A stretch of 64,000 nt of DNA from Pseudisothecium myosuroides (taxonomy: Eukaryota > Streptophyta > Bryopsida > Hypnales > Lembophyllaceae), in assembly GCA_951799445.1 (NCBI GenBank), contig OX637287.1:40515724-40579723 (forward strand), written 5' to 3'. Under the pieces are notes generated by a model. The model did no database searches and was not told the DNA's origin. It saw only the letters and a program-made list of their open reading frames with translations. This document shows, one piece after another, positions 32,302-42,949 of this stretch; within the stretch, counting starts at the first letter, position 1, and each line of letters opens with the position of its first letter. Both the position numbers and the translations under genes were made by a program.

Positions 32302-32590
32302 AGAAGCCGGGTGTTTTTGTGCAACAGCCCTAACAGCCCAGCACAGGCCTAAAGCAGCAATTAGCTAATCGAGCTTATGGTGCAGATGGACTTGTTCTTA
32401 ACGTGCTGTTGAGTTTTGCTGTTTGAAGTTTTTCCGAATATTATAACGGACAAGCATGCTTGCCTTGTGAAAAATGAACTGTAAGTAGCTGATTTGCGTT
32501 GCAGCATTCAGTGTCATGTTTCAGAACCACCTACTTCCACACCATCCCAGTGGTGGTCTTTTTCTCATGTTTGGTAAAATCACGTACTGC
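32302..32590 (+). pseudogene. Stranded 3' end of the GIL1-like gene and its 3' flank
   Basis: After the target duplication, the codons RVFLCNSPNSPAQA and TAA (32350-32352) complete the last exon of the gene interrupted at 27176. The next 240 bp match the 3' flank of the paralogue at about 19000-19272 (shared CAATTAGCTAATCGAG, CGCTGTTGAGTTTTGCT-like and ACTTCCACAC.(A/G)TCCC blocks). The transcript end is therefore now separated from its gene by 5.1 kb. Confidence 0.85.
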
Positions 32591-32972
32591 TTCTATTTAG
32601 ACAAAGAGTGATAGGCTTGTTTCAACTTCGAGGGTCAGACCCTCTTGTACTAAAGGAAACAGCACCTAATGGTGACTTGTTTGTAAAACCCTTCCAATCA
32701 TCAAGATTCTTGTCTAAAATGTATAGACTTTTTATACATACATAAGAGTTGAGGGTTAATTTTCGGTACACTTATTTTCAGCACTTTGAAAATTTTTAGT
32801 TCATTTATACCAAGTCCAACAAATGCATTTTTTAAGGGCATTTAGAATCCCTTTGCAACTAGTAGCAAGATCCAACAAAAATTAATTGTTCAATATTAGG
32901 ACCATGTTCAAGCCCTTATTTGGATGCATTTAGATGTTGTTACCTTAATCCCTAAAGGACCAAAGAGCCCAC

Positions 32973-33103
32973 TTTGGGCTTTTTGAGAACTTGGGCAAAG
33001 CTTTGTTGACTTCATATTTAAAATAAATTGCATAAAACTTTGGGCTTTTGAGAACTTGGGCAAAGTTTTGTTGACTTCATATTTAAAAAATTTTGCATAA
33101 AGC
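32973..33103 (+). repeat. Tandem duplication, two 66-bp units
   Basis: Units start at TTTGGGCTTTTTGAGAACTT (32973) and TTTGGGCTTTTGAGAACTTG (33039), each ending near GCATAAA(A/G)C. It lies just inside a TTAATCCCTAAAGGACC motif at 32945 that looks like one end of a TTAA-type element. Confidence 0.8.
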
Positions 33104-34440
33104 TTTCAGATAGCTTCTATTCTTTATACTCTATCTTGTATACCATTCTAATAAATTATATATATTGCAAAAGCTAAAAATCTAAACCCTAAATTAGGTT
33201 GTTTAATTTGTTTTGTTTGTTTTGTTGATATGTTGAGATCTATAAAATTGTGAGGCATCCGGCATCATTCTTAGTATTCTTGGAAAACTCTTCACAAGGA
33301 GGGGCATTTGGACCTATGGTGTAAAAGTTAAAGATTTTGAATTATTTTTAAATTAAACTTTTTAAATTTTAATTATTTTTAATTTAGAAAAAAACATAAC
33401 TTTCACATTGCATATCCAAACACCACAAAACAAAGCCCTTGCATTCCTTTGTGCATAAAACTTTCTATTTTTAGCAAAAATGCAACCTCCGTCAAACTAT
33501 GATGTGAAAGTTATTGAATTTCAAAAGATTAAAAAATTATTTTTACTTTTATTTTGATTGTGGCAATAGCACAAGGCACACTAGTATATTCTAAAAGAAG
33601 ATTCATTATTATTTTTGGATTGTATAGATTGATATCTATTCAAAAACATTTGAACCATTTAATTCCAAACAATATAGTTAGAAAAAACATTTATAGTCGT
33701 TTTTCCTCTCAATTTTGAAAATTTTCAAATGAAAAACCAAAAGAAAGGATACCAATTCTCTAAGAACATTCTCATTATTGGAAATAGCAATTCTCAAATT
33801 ATTGTCAAAGTTATTAGCTGTCTAATTAGTTTTTTCTGTCATTTTGTACCACCTTCTATTTTGTAATTTTCTTAAAGATGAATATGAAAGTCTTTTTTGT
33901 TAAATTTTTTTAATATATTTTCAACTCATTTTCCAACATATTGACTAAATATACAATTCATAAAACATGTGTGTTTTTTTCTAAAAATGTTGAAAGACAA
34001 AACTTCATCTTTTGCAAAGGATAGATAAGCCTATAATTTGAAGTTTAGGCACATTGAACTTGCAATCAATAGGGGTGTTCACTCTAAAAATTTGGGTCTC
34101 TATACTTCAAAAACTTCAAGTTAGCCAAAAGATTTTATAGTTGAACTTGTTAAAAAAATTTTATTTTGATGAAGATTTTGGCCTTGCTTTGTGAACAAGT
34201 ATTTTGAAGCAATTTTGGGCCTCTAAGCATAAAAGAACTCTAAGGGTTAATGCATTCTTGAATCTTTGATTTGTAGATAGCACAAGAGGTTAATAGTTAT
34301 GAGCAACGGAGGTAGACTTGTTTCATTTTGTTCATGAATTTGAAAATGCATGTGCTAACTAATAGTTGCAATAGGCACTATAAGCGAAAGGGGTGTTTTA
34401 AGTGAATTTTTAAATATAGTCCTAAACATAAGATTATAAG
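33104..34440. other. AT-rich intergenic DNA, no gene
   Basis: No coding signal. Long A/T tracts and one possible right end of a TTAA-type element (AACTCTAAGGGTTAA, 34231-34245), whose partner is not clear. Confidence 0.4.
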
Positions 34441-34450
34441 TAATGACCTT

Positions 34451-34519
34451 TAAGGAGATTTTAGTAAGAATTTACTAGAAATATATGTGTTTCTAGTAAA
34501 ATTTTACTAAAAATCTCTT
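34451..34519. repeat. Small hairpin element
   Basis: Arms AAGGAGATTTTAGTAAGAAT... and ...ACTAAAAATCTCTTT fold on each other around ATATATGTG with few mismatches. The hairpin lies between two parts of a wider inverted repeat (AAGTAATGAC left, GTCATTACTT right at about 35463), so it looks like a miniature element inserted next to the TTAA element. Confidence 0.6.
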
Positions 34520-34522
34520 TAA

Positions 34523-35455
34523 CCCCTAAAGGACCGTTGTCCCTTCGAGGGACAAATGCGTTTTCGGGCAGGTACCTACGGGCTGAAATTTTCTCCTGAT
34601 TTTTTGAAACTTTTTCTGGAGCTCGAACAGCTGATTAGCTTCGTGGGAATATAATTTTTTCCACGATCGGTGCCCGGGAACAATAGTTATGACCAAATAA
34701 GCTGAAAACAAGGGACGGCGGGCAGTCCGGGCAGCAGAAAAAAAATGGACAAAAATTTGAATTTTTTTTTTTAATATTTTTTTTCTGATAGATTATATTT
34801 TTGCCTATCTGGAAAGCTTTGATTCATTTCATTTGGATATGTTATGAGAAAGTTATGGATATTCTTGTTTTTCGGGCAGTTAGAGCATCTTCTTGAAAAA
34901 AATAACTTGTAGGATTCATTTCTGAATGCAATTTTCCAAATTTTTCATTTTTTTTTTTTTCATGGTGTAATTTACTTGCTAGAACAATCTCACCATTGGG
35001 ATTAGTGCATTTTAATTCCATCTAAAATATATGAATATTTTAGATTTTCCTTCTATCTTGGACCTACTTCTACTTAACAATTTTTTTAAGAATGATAATT
35101 AAGTTTTTTTGAATTATTTTTTTTTTCCTAGACTCTCAACTCAATTCTCTACAATAAAGATTTAAAGCTCTAAACGCTGTAGTGCAAAAATTTTAAGTTA
35201 AAAATGTTTAAAGCCAAAAAATCTAGCCCCGCAATGTGCTGAAAAACTTGTTTTTTTCACTTTAAACGCCGATATCTTGCAATCTGTGCGGTCAAAAATT
35301 TTGAAATTTTTTCCATACATTCTCATACTAGTTAGGTGTAAGATCCTACGGTTAGATGTTCAAAAAAAACATTTTTTAAATTTTTTTATACTTTGCTATA
35401 GAAATGGCAGTTTTTAGTGTTTTTTGGCAGAAAAAAGGCCTTGGGCCTTTAGGGG
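34523..35455 (+). mobile_element. TTAA-flanked non-autonomous element A, copy 1 (piggyBac-like termini)
   Basis: 933 bp between TTAA (34519-34522) and TTAA (35456-35459). Ends CCCCTAAAGGACC and GGCCTTTAGGGG are inverted repeats with one mismatch. TTAA duplication with 5'-CCC termini is the hallmark of the piggyBac superfamily (established knowledge); Kolobok also uses TTAA but has other ends. No coding sequence. Further copies: 40769-41208 plus 54364-54834 (split), 36177-36800 (diverged) and part at 39340-39655. Confidence 0.8.
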
Positions 35456-35462
35456 TTAAAAG

Positions 35463-36042
35463 TCATTACTTTAAATTCTATGTTTAGTTTCTGGACAACT
35501 AAAAAATTGAAACTCAAGTTTCATCCTCATTATTGCTTAGATGAAAGTCATCCTAATTTGTGGAGATACTTTATTAAGTTGTTGTCCTATCTAATGGTTG
35601 GATTTGGTGTTATTAGAGTACATATTTTTCTAAAATTACAAATGTGAAAGTATGTCAAGAGGTTGACCAAGCCAAAATTGTATTTTCTTTAGTTCAAAAT
35701 TGGATTTGCAAAAATGAGGTCATAGATTTAAAGAACACAAAAATTTCAAAAAATCACCATGTAAAGAGAACCTTATTTCAAACAAATTCCAACAAATAGT
35801 ATTCAAAAAATGATAATATTTTGCTTGTAATCGAGTTTAGAAGGAATTTTGAAGTTTCCATTTCAAAATTTATAGAAAAATATTGGTAACAAATTGGTAA
35901 ATCTAACCTTATGGATGGAATCTAAACCTCAAATTTTACATTTTTTATTTCTATATGAATTCCAAAATATTCTACCAAATAGTGCTTTATGATGTTTTTT
36001 CCCAAATCATCAAATCTAGAGAAGACCTTGGACATTTAGGGA
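35463..36042 (+). mobile_element. TTAA-type element B, copy 1
   Basis: Closely similar to 57424-57992 (shared GATGAAAGTCATCCTAATTT, AAGTTGTTGTCCTATC, TTGGATTTGGTGTTA, CAAAAATTTCAAAAAATCACC) and ends TTTAGGGA before TTAA (36043-36046). The 5' end is obscured because element A lies directly before it; 35456-35459 TTAA may be shared. No coding capacity. Confidence 0.65.
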
Positions 36043-36176
36043 TTAAACCCTAAACCCCCTAAAATTTCAGGATTATGGTTTTTCCAAAAGATACTCCAAA
36101 GTTCCCATGATTCCTATTGCAAAGAGAAAACGTTAGAAAGATTTTTTGTGCACATCTAATTCTTGCATCTTGCATT

Positions 36177-36800
36177 AGCTCCTAAAATGCCATTGTCCTT
36201 AAAAGGGACAAAATGGATTTTGGATAGGCTCCCATAGTCTCAAGTTTCATCATATTTTTTTGAATTTTTCTCTTAAAATTGATAGAATAACACATTTAGT
36301 TAACTTTTGGTGAATATAATTTTATTCAATCAGTGTCTAACAACAAAAGTTAGGCCATCCAAAGCACAAAATGGACAACCTTAAAATTCTTTAAAAACTT
36401 AAAATTCAATTTGAACTCAATTTTGGGTTATAATTTTTTATGGTTTATATAACTTGAAATCCAAACTTGAACTCTGTTTTTTTTTATTTACAAAAAGTTC
36501 CACAAAGCTTAGTATGCTTTCTAGAAAAAAAACTCACTATTGGAAATCTTAGAGTATTTCAATCCCATCTTAGAACTATTTGTGATTTAGTTTTTCCTTC
36601 TATCTCATACTTGCTTCTACTTGATAACTTTCTAAAGAATGAGGATTAAGTGTGTATTTTTTGCATTTTTTTATTAGACTTCAATATAAAAAAACTTTAA
36701 TTCAATATTTATTTATAGTACTAAAATTTTAAATTAATAAGATTCAAAGTCTTATAAACTAGTCATTCTTGGTGCCCCAAGAAAACCTTTTTCTTCACTT
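36177..36800 (+). mobile_element. Diverged copy of element A
   Basis: Starts CTCCTAAAATGCCATTGTCC and follows element A through GGGACAAA.TG..TTT.GG..AGG, CTCACTATTGGAAATC and CCTTCTATCTCATACTTGCTTCTACTT. The ends are degraded; an AATCCCTTAAGGGCC stretch lies at the right limit. Old insertion with no gene. Confidence 0.6.
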
Positions 36801-37306
36801 AAATCCCTTAAGGGCCAATAGACAGTCTAGATTTTCAAAATTGTGACAATGTTTTATAAAATGGAAACTTTGAAAAATACTTTAATGATGACTTTCAAAT
36901 AATAGTTGTAAGATATGATCCATAGATCATATCCACATGGTTACATCAACTAGTATACAAACCAATATTTTTCAATAAAATTTGAAGATAAAATTTGAAA
37001 AATACTTTTGAAGAAGATTGTAGATTGATTTTTTCTTTCTATTCAAAATGTTAAGTTCTAATCATAGTGATTTTTGAAGATTTTTATTTTATTTTTTCAT
37101 TCAAATAGTTTCTAAAGGGTCATTTTTTCAACTAAAAAAGTTAATTTTTTTCAAGTCAAGCCTACAAATATCTTTTGAATTACAAAATTTTTGCAAAGCC
37201 ATGTCTTTAAAATATATATTGTACCAACTTCAAAGAACTAATAAAGAATTTTTTTTAAGAATCAATAGATGACCAAAATGCATATTTGTGTGATTGGGAT
37301 GTACTG

Positions 37307-37919
37307 TACAACCACTAACAAAATTGAGTACAAATCTGAAATGTTTCCATTCAAACAACTATACTATAAGCATCAATGGACAAAGTCTAAAAGTAGACAT
37401 AACAAAGTTGTAGTGTGCAACATATTACACGTTTCTATGGAAATTTGAAGAAAAAATTAGTTGTGATTTGAAAGAAAATTAATTTCAAAGGTAGCCATGT
37501 CTAAAACTCGGTTTTGTTCACCATAATTTGGAATTACTTTATCTTTTTTCAATTTTTTCTTAGAATTCTAAAAAAGAATTTGTTCCTTGTCGTATTGGCA
37601 TACATCATTTTAGATTTTTGTACACACAAATTGAAGGAAATTGGCATTATTAGAATTTGAAATATTAACAATTTGACAAAACATGCAAATGATGTTGGTT
37701 CTCACAAAATTTGAATTTTTTTTTTGAATTGAGAGCATGGGATTGCATTAGCCATTATAGAGAGAGTATAGGTTGCAACATGGACCAAATGTTGTTATAT
37801 CTTAATGCCCTTGCATTTGAAATATTTGTTGAATAGGGCAATACAATTCAATTTGTATTTTACAACTATATCATGCGTTTTTAGGATCAGATTTTTTCTT
37901 TGAACACTAAGTTTATGAT
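37307..37919. repeat. Long inverted repeat, left arm (partner 38675-39289)
   Basis: About 613 bp, from TACAACCACTAACAAAATTG to GAACACTAAGTTTATGAT, are the near-perfect reverse complement of 38675-39289. Only scattered mismatches are visible (for example CAGATTTTTT versus TAGATTTTTT). There is no coding potential. The pair frames a roughly 755-bp centre. Confidence 0.9.
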
Positions 37920-37972
37920 GCATGTAATTGTCCCTAAAAACAAAAATAAAATTACCATTTTCAATTACATCA

Positions 37973-38031
37973 AAAAACTGCCAATTTCATGAAGGTTAGT
38001 GTAATTTTTGGAAATTGGCAGTTTTTAATGA
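37973..38031. repeat. Small hairpin in the centre of the long inverted repeat
   Basis: AAAAAACTGCCAATTTC and GAAATTGGCAGTTTTT are inverted around about 24 nt. Stem of 16-17 bp. Confidence 0.7.
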
Positions 38032-38129
38032 AATTGAGAATGATAATTTTTTTTTTGAATTTTTTGCTAATTATATGCATTATGAACTAAAATTGTCTTG
38101 TCAAACATGTTTAGGGGTTTTGGCGTTGT

Positions 38130-38672
38130 GTAGGACGTCCGACATCGCGTGTCGTATGAGACAATTGAAAGTATTGGATGGGAGTCGCATCCTATCGTAT
38201 AAGGCCATTTTCAACAGCTAAAAAAATTTAAAATCTCACTATAATTATGAATCTAATATGTATTCAATAAATTGAGACATTTCATTTAAATGAGACTTTA
38301 ATATGTCAAAATTCTAAAATTTTGATGGCTTATTTTGAAGTCAACTTGATGTTGACTCAATTATGCATCTTAACCCTTTAGTGACTAAGAAGCCCGAATT
38401 GGGTCTCATGTTTTTTTAAGCAATTTTGAAGAATTTATTTGTGGATTTTTATTTATTTTAAATATTATTTATTTAAACTAATGCATGCAATGTTCTTCAT
38501 TCAAGCTAATGATATAATAAAAATTTCCATTTAGATTATCCTTTTTACAATATGATCAATCAAAGTTTGCAACTTAAAATCATGAATTCTTAGTACGTAA
38601 AGGGTTAAAGAGTCTGCTAGACGTCTTGTGACGTTTGTTTGACAAGTTGTTGCCGTATTTGGTAAGACAACC
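38130..38672 (+). repeat. Dispersed repeat D, copy 2 (contains a TTAA element)
   Basis: Matches 16321-16640 in order, but is interrupted by the element at 38374-38604. It lies entirely between the arms of the long inverted repeat, and its right edge touches the right arm. Confidence 0.65.
38374..38604 (+). mobile_element. 231-bp TTAA-flanked MITE with terminal inverted repeats
   Basis: Flanked by TTAA (38370-38373 and 38605-38608). Left end CCCTTTAGTGACTAAGAA; right end, reverse complemented, CCCTTTACGTACTAAGAA. The paralogous repeat D at 16.3-16.6 kb runs through this point without it, giving an empty-site comparison that confirms insertion. No coding capacity. Confidence 0.82.
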
Positions 38673-38674
38673 AT

Positions 38675-39289
38675 ATCATAAACTCTAGTGTTCAAAGAAA
38701 AAATCTAATCCTAAAAACGCATGATATAGTTGTAAAATACAAATTGAATTGTATTGCCCTATTCAACAAATATTTCAAATGCAAGGACATTAAGATATAA
38801 CAACATTTGGTCCATATTGCAACCTATACTCTCTCTCTATAATGGCTAATGCAATCCCATGCTCTCAATTCAAAAAAAAAATTCAAATTTTGTGAGAACC
38901 AACATCATTTGCATGTTTGTCAAATTGTTAATATTTCAAATTCTAATAATGCCAATTTCCTTCAATTTGTGTGTACAAAAATCTAAAATGATGTATGCCA
39001 ATACGATAAGGAACAAATTCTTTTTTAGAATTCTAAAAAAATATTGAAAAAAGATAAAGTAATTCCAAATTATGGTGAACAAAACCGAGTTTTAGACATG
39101 GCTACCTTTGAAATTAATTTTCTTTCAAATCACAACTAATTTTTTCTTCAAATTTCCATAGAAACGTGTAATATGTTGCACACTACAACTTTGTTATGTT
39201 TACTTTTAGACTTTCTCCATTGATGCTTATAGTATAGTTGTTTGAATGAAAACATTTCAGATTTGTACTCAATTTTGTTAGTGGTTGTA
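38675..39289. repeat. Long inverted repeat, right arm (partner 37307-37919)
   Basis: About 615 bp, reverse complement of the left arm. Open frames in it (for example near 38.9 kb) are chance AT-rich reads. Together the arms could form a fold-back structure of about 600 bp; RNA read through both arms would be double-stranded. Confidence 0.9.
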
Positions 39290-39339
39290 TTTACATTCAT
39301 CTATTGTTCAATATTTGAAACCCTGTTCTCTAAAGGGTT

Positions 39340-39655
39340 AAATGTAGAGATCTTGCAATCTATGAGGTCAAAGATTATGAAATTTCTTCTACATATTTTT
39401 ATACTAGTTTAGTGTAGGAGCAAAGAAGTGACCTTGCAACACTTCAATCCTTCCTTCAAAATTTGGATATTTTTGCGTACATCTTTATAAATATATATTA
39501 TATACCTCAATTTTATAAAATTCATATAAAAAGTGTAGGATTTCAAAATGTGTGGTAAGGGTTTATATATGGAAAAAAAAATTAATCTGTTTGGTTTTTG
39601 CATAAAAATGGCAGTTTTGAGTGGTTTTTAATGAAGAATAGGCCTTTAGTAGGAA
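39340..39655 (+). mobile_element. Partial, diverged copy of element A (3' half)
   Basis: Shows AGATCTTGCAATCTATGAGGTCAAAGATTATGAAATTT, CTAGTTTAGTGTAGGA and ATGGCAGTTTTGAGTG, as in the 3' half of element A, then AGGCCTTTAGTAGGAAC. Right terminus altered. Confidence 0.5.
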
Positions 39656-39971
39656 CTTTAGGGGATAGACTAAATAGTATAAGAATATGAAAATGTATAG
39701 AAGAAGCTTCAAAAACTTTGTCTCAAGTAGATTACAAGACTCCAATATTACAGTGAAATAAAATGTTTTTGTTTGCAACTTAGCACACTAAATTATATTA
39801 TTGTGATTTCCCTTGAACTAAATTCTTGTATCCTAGAATTTGAATTAAAGTTTTTGTATGTTCAAGAATTGAATTCAGAGTTTAAAAATTAACTCCAAGG
39901 AAACCTTATTTCCACTTTTTAATAGTTTATTGAGTAGAAGTAGAAGTTGGAAGGAAAAGCTAAATAGTTAA

Positions 39972-40550
39972 CTCCTAAATGCCCAAGACTTGTTTTGACC
40001 TTCCAAGAATCTACTCTAAATTGAACATAAAGACAAAATTTTGATTAAGTTGTATCAAATTTTTTTAAATTGTAATTGTACAACTTCAAATTAGACATGT
40101 TAGAGATCACATAGGAAAAGAAAACACAAGAAATTCTTTCAATCTTTTTTTTACATATCAAATCTAAAAAGTTGGTCACCAAAAACATATGAGGTTAAAG
40201 GGCCTAACATGCATAACCATAATCAATTTATAGCTTTTCAAATTCTACTCTACAATTTTTTTAAATGAATTTCTAGTGTGAATTTTTCTCCAAGATCTAG
40301 TGTATTTGAGGCTCATTTGCAAGAGCCCTTAACACTAAGTAAAGTCAATATTACAATGGGTACCCTTGCACAAATCTTGAATAGAAAAATCACAATCAAT
40401 CATTTTCAAAATAGTACTTTTGAAGCTAAAACTAGACTTCAAAAAGAATTTTTCAAAAATATAAATTACTAAAAATAGCAACTTGGTTAGGTTTTATTTA
40501 ACTTCAAAATTTTGTCGACACCAAAATTTGGTGCCTCAGGCATTTAGGGG
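39972..40550 (+). mobile_element. 579-bp TTAA-flanked element E
   Basis: TTAA at 39968-39971 and 40551-40554. Left end CTCCTAAATGCCCAAG; right end reverse complement CCCCTAAATGCCTGAG. Same terminal style as elements A and B but with an unrelated interior. No coding capacity. Confidence 0.7.
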
Positions 40551-40768
40551 TTAATAGTTTGAAGATGGAACTCAAATCCATCAATCTTCAATGTGAGATT
40601 GTCCTAGAAAAAACTCTTAAGACTATTATTTTTATTTTAAATCACTATATATTTCAAGCTCAAAAATGAATCTAGTATGTTAAATTTTCAAGAAGATGTT
40701 CAATTTGCCTATAAAAATAGGATTTCATCACATTTTTATTGCATTACTAATCCAAATGGAATAATTAA

Positions 40769-41208
40769 CCCCTAAAGGATCATTGTCACTTCAAGGGACA
40801 AATGAGATTTTGGGCAGGTACCTACAAGCTGAATTTTTGTCTTGATCTTTTTAAACTTTTTTGAAGATAAAAAAATTTATTAGATTTGTGGAAATTTTAT
40901 TTTATTTTCAATCGGTGCTCGGGAACAAAAATTATGTTCAAATAAGCTCAAAATAAGGGAGAGGGGGGAAGCAAAAAAATTCTAAATTTTGAATTAAATT
41001 TTTTTTCCTCATAGATTATATTTTTGTCTACATGGCAAGCTTTCATTCATTCCATTTGGATTTGTTATAAGAAAGTTGTGGACAATCTTGTTTTTTGGGC
41101 AATTAAAGCATCTACTTGAAAAAATAACTTGTAAGATTCATTTATGAATGCCATTCTTATTATTTAAAAATAAAAAATGTTCCACATGGTTTAGTTGCTT
41201 TTTAGAAA
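40769..41208 (+). mobile_element. Element A copy 2, left half (split by the giant element)
   Basis: TTAA 40765-40768, then CCCCTAAAGGATCATTGTCA, following copy 1 (34523 onward) base for base with substitutions to GTTTAGTTGCTTTTTAGAAA. At this point copy 1 continues ...AATCTCACCATTGGG, whereas here sequence switches to CTCGGGGGGG. The missing half resumes at 54364. Confidence 0.85.
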
Positions 41209-41705
41209 CTCGGGGGGGAGACTCCTCGATGCAGTAGAAAAGTACGTGAAATAAAAAGTAGGGTCAATTTAATTCGTTGGAGATAAAATTTAGAAATTTA
41301 TTAGGTTTACCATAGCATTGGAAATATGTTATTTGTATGAATATAAATAAAATAGGGCGGTTACAAATCATTTATTTTAGAAACCAATAGAAAAAAATAT
41401 GGAGGTAGACTTAGGATTCTATAAAATGTGTTTAGTAGGATGAGTTCAGAATACAAATACTAGGCATCGGATGGATGAAAAACTGTGCCCTTTCTGTCCA
41501 ATTTTGAAATTTGACTATAAAGACCTGGAGGAAAATTCCTTTGTTGGAATTATGGCCTACGAATCTTGTCTAGCATTGCTCGTGGCGCTACCAACGGCTG
41601 CTTTGTAGGGACTATGGAGATGACGCACGTTTCCTTTGAAGTTCTAAAACATTGGATCCCTGGACGACCGTTTGGAAGTTTGACAACGCATAAGCACGAT
41701 GTATG

Positions 41706-42200
41706 CTTAGGGTTTGATTGTGAAAGTGGTGGCTTGTTGTGGATTTTGTTTTGCGCATGGGATAAGCGGTTTAGGGTTGCCTGGCTTCTACAGATTTGTG
41801 GTTAGTGGATTTTGGCTGAGGGTTCAAGGTTTTGGTCTTTACGATTCAGCGTTTTCAGTTCATGTGAAGCGAACTGCAAAGTTTTTTGGTGCAACAGCGG
41901 TGGGGCATGCAGATCGTTCCTGTGACCTTCGGTAAGTGCATACAGACAGAAACTCACATTGACATTCGATGTTTTAGACTACGGCGCTGCTGCTGCACGG
42001 TTGAAATTCTGGTTCAGGTTGAAGTTGGTATTCTAGATGAAGATTGTTGCTCCCCTTTGTACTTAGGGTTTAGGGCCCAGTTTCAGTTCTAAATCAATCT
42101 AGGGTTTAGGGGTTCCGCTTTGCATACTCGTTTTGAATCTAGGGTTGCAGAACTTTCTTGTTTAAGTCTTTTGCTGGGTCTGAGGGTTTAGGGTTTGCTT
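41706..42200 (+). promoter_or_regulatory. Leader with repeated TTTAGGGTTT (telo-box-like) motifs
   Basis: CTTAGGGTTT at about 41707 and 42060, TTTAGGGTTG at about 41770, CTAGGGTTTAGGGG at about 42101 and GAGGGTTTAGGGTTTG at about 42182. These are reverse telo-boxes (AAACCCTAA), known in plant promoters of housekeeping and cell-cycle genes. They lie 0.7-1.2 kb upstream of the transposase-like ATG, so a promoter/5'-UTR role is plausible but not shown. Confidence 0.35.
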
Positions 42201-42949
42201 ATGGAGGCTTCAGAATTGACTTCCCTCTACTTGGATGTAACAACTTATGGTGTTGTGGAGTTGCAGCGTAGACTTCATTCTTGTTAGCTTGAATCCACAG
42301 TGGTAAGTTATTCCCATATACAAAGTCAGATTCAATGCAAATGTTGTTGCATACTCGAATTTGGAGTGGTAAGTGGTGACACCTTCAATCATGCTACGAT
42401 TTCAATTCCGTTTTAGGGTACAATTCACATTACAGATGTAGAATGCTACTCCGCTTTTGTGCTTCTATTGCAATTTGCACTTTGGATTCCAGATAGATTG
42501 AATGCCGCTTCATTTTTGAGATTCAGTAAGGGGTTTAGGCCTTCTCACCTTCTAATCATGCGCCTATTGATTTACTTCCTATGCAGATTTCCGTTTCCAA
42601 TTTGCTTTCAGAATCCTGTCATTGCTTTGTGGTTGTAGTTTGCCGTCTCTATTCTGGTCTTCCTTGGTAAGCTCCGAACTCTGTACACATCTTTTCTTTC
42701 CTAGCATTACAGCATAACAGTAGAAGCGTTGACGATTTCTGCATGACATTAGCTTACAGTTCGGGGTCCAATTTATGGTTAAGCTCCAATTCCCTTATGT
42801 CGTTTTCCATTAGTCTTCCAACTGTTATGAATGTTCAGCCGCTTTGCAATGGGAATCCTATGACTGTTAAACCTACAAATGTTTAATTTTGACCTGCTTG
42901 TGGGATTTGTAATGCTCGCCAGGCTCTGTGTTGGTCGTGAGAATTTACC

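Noticed and set aside
38015..39047. Short frames within the long inverted repeat
   Set aside because: Low-complexity, AT-rich and matched by the inverted arm; no family features.
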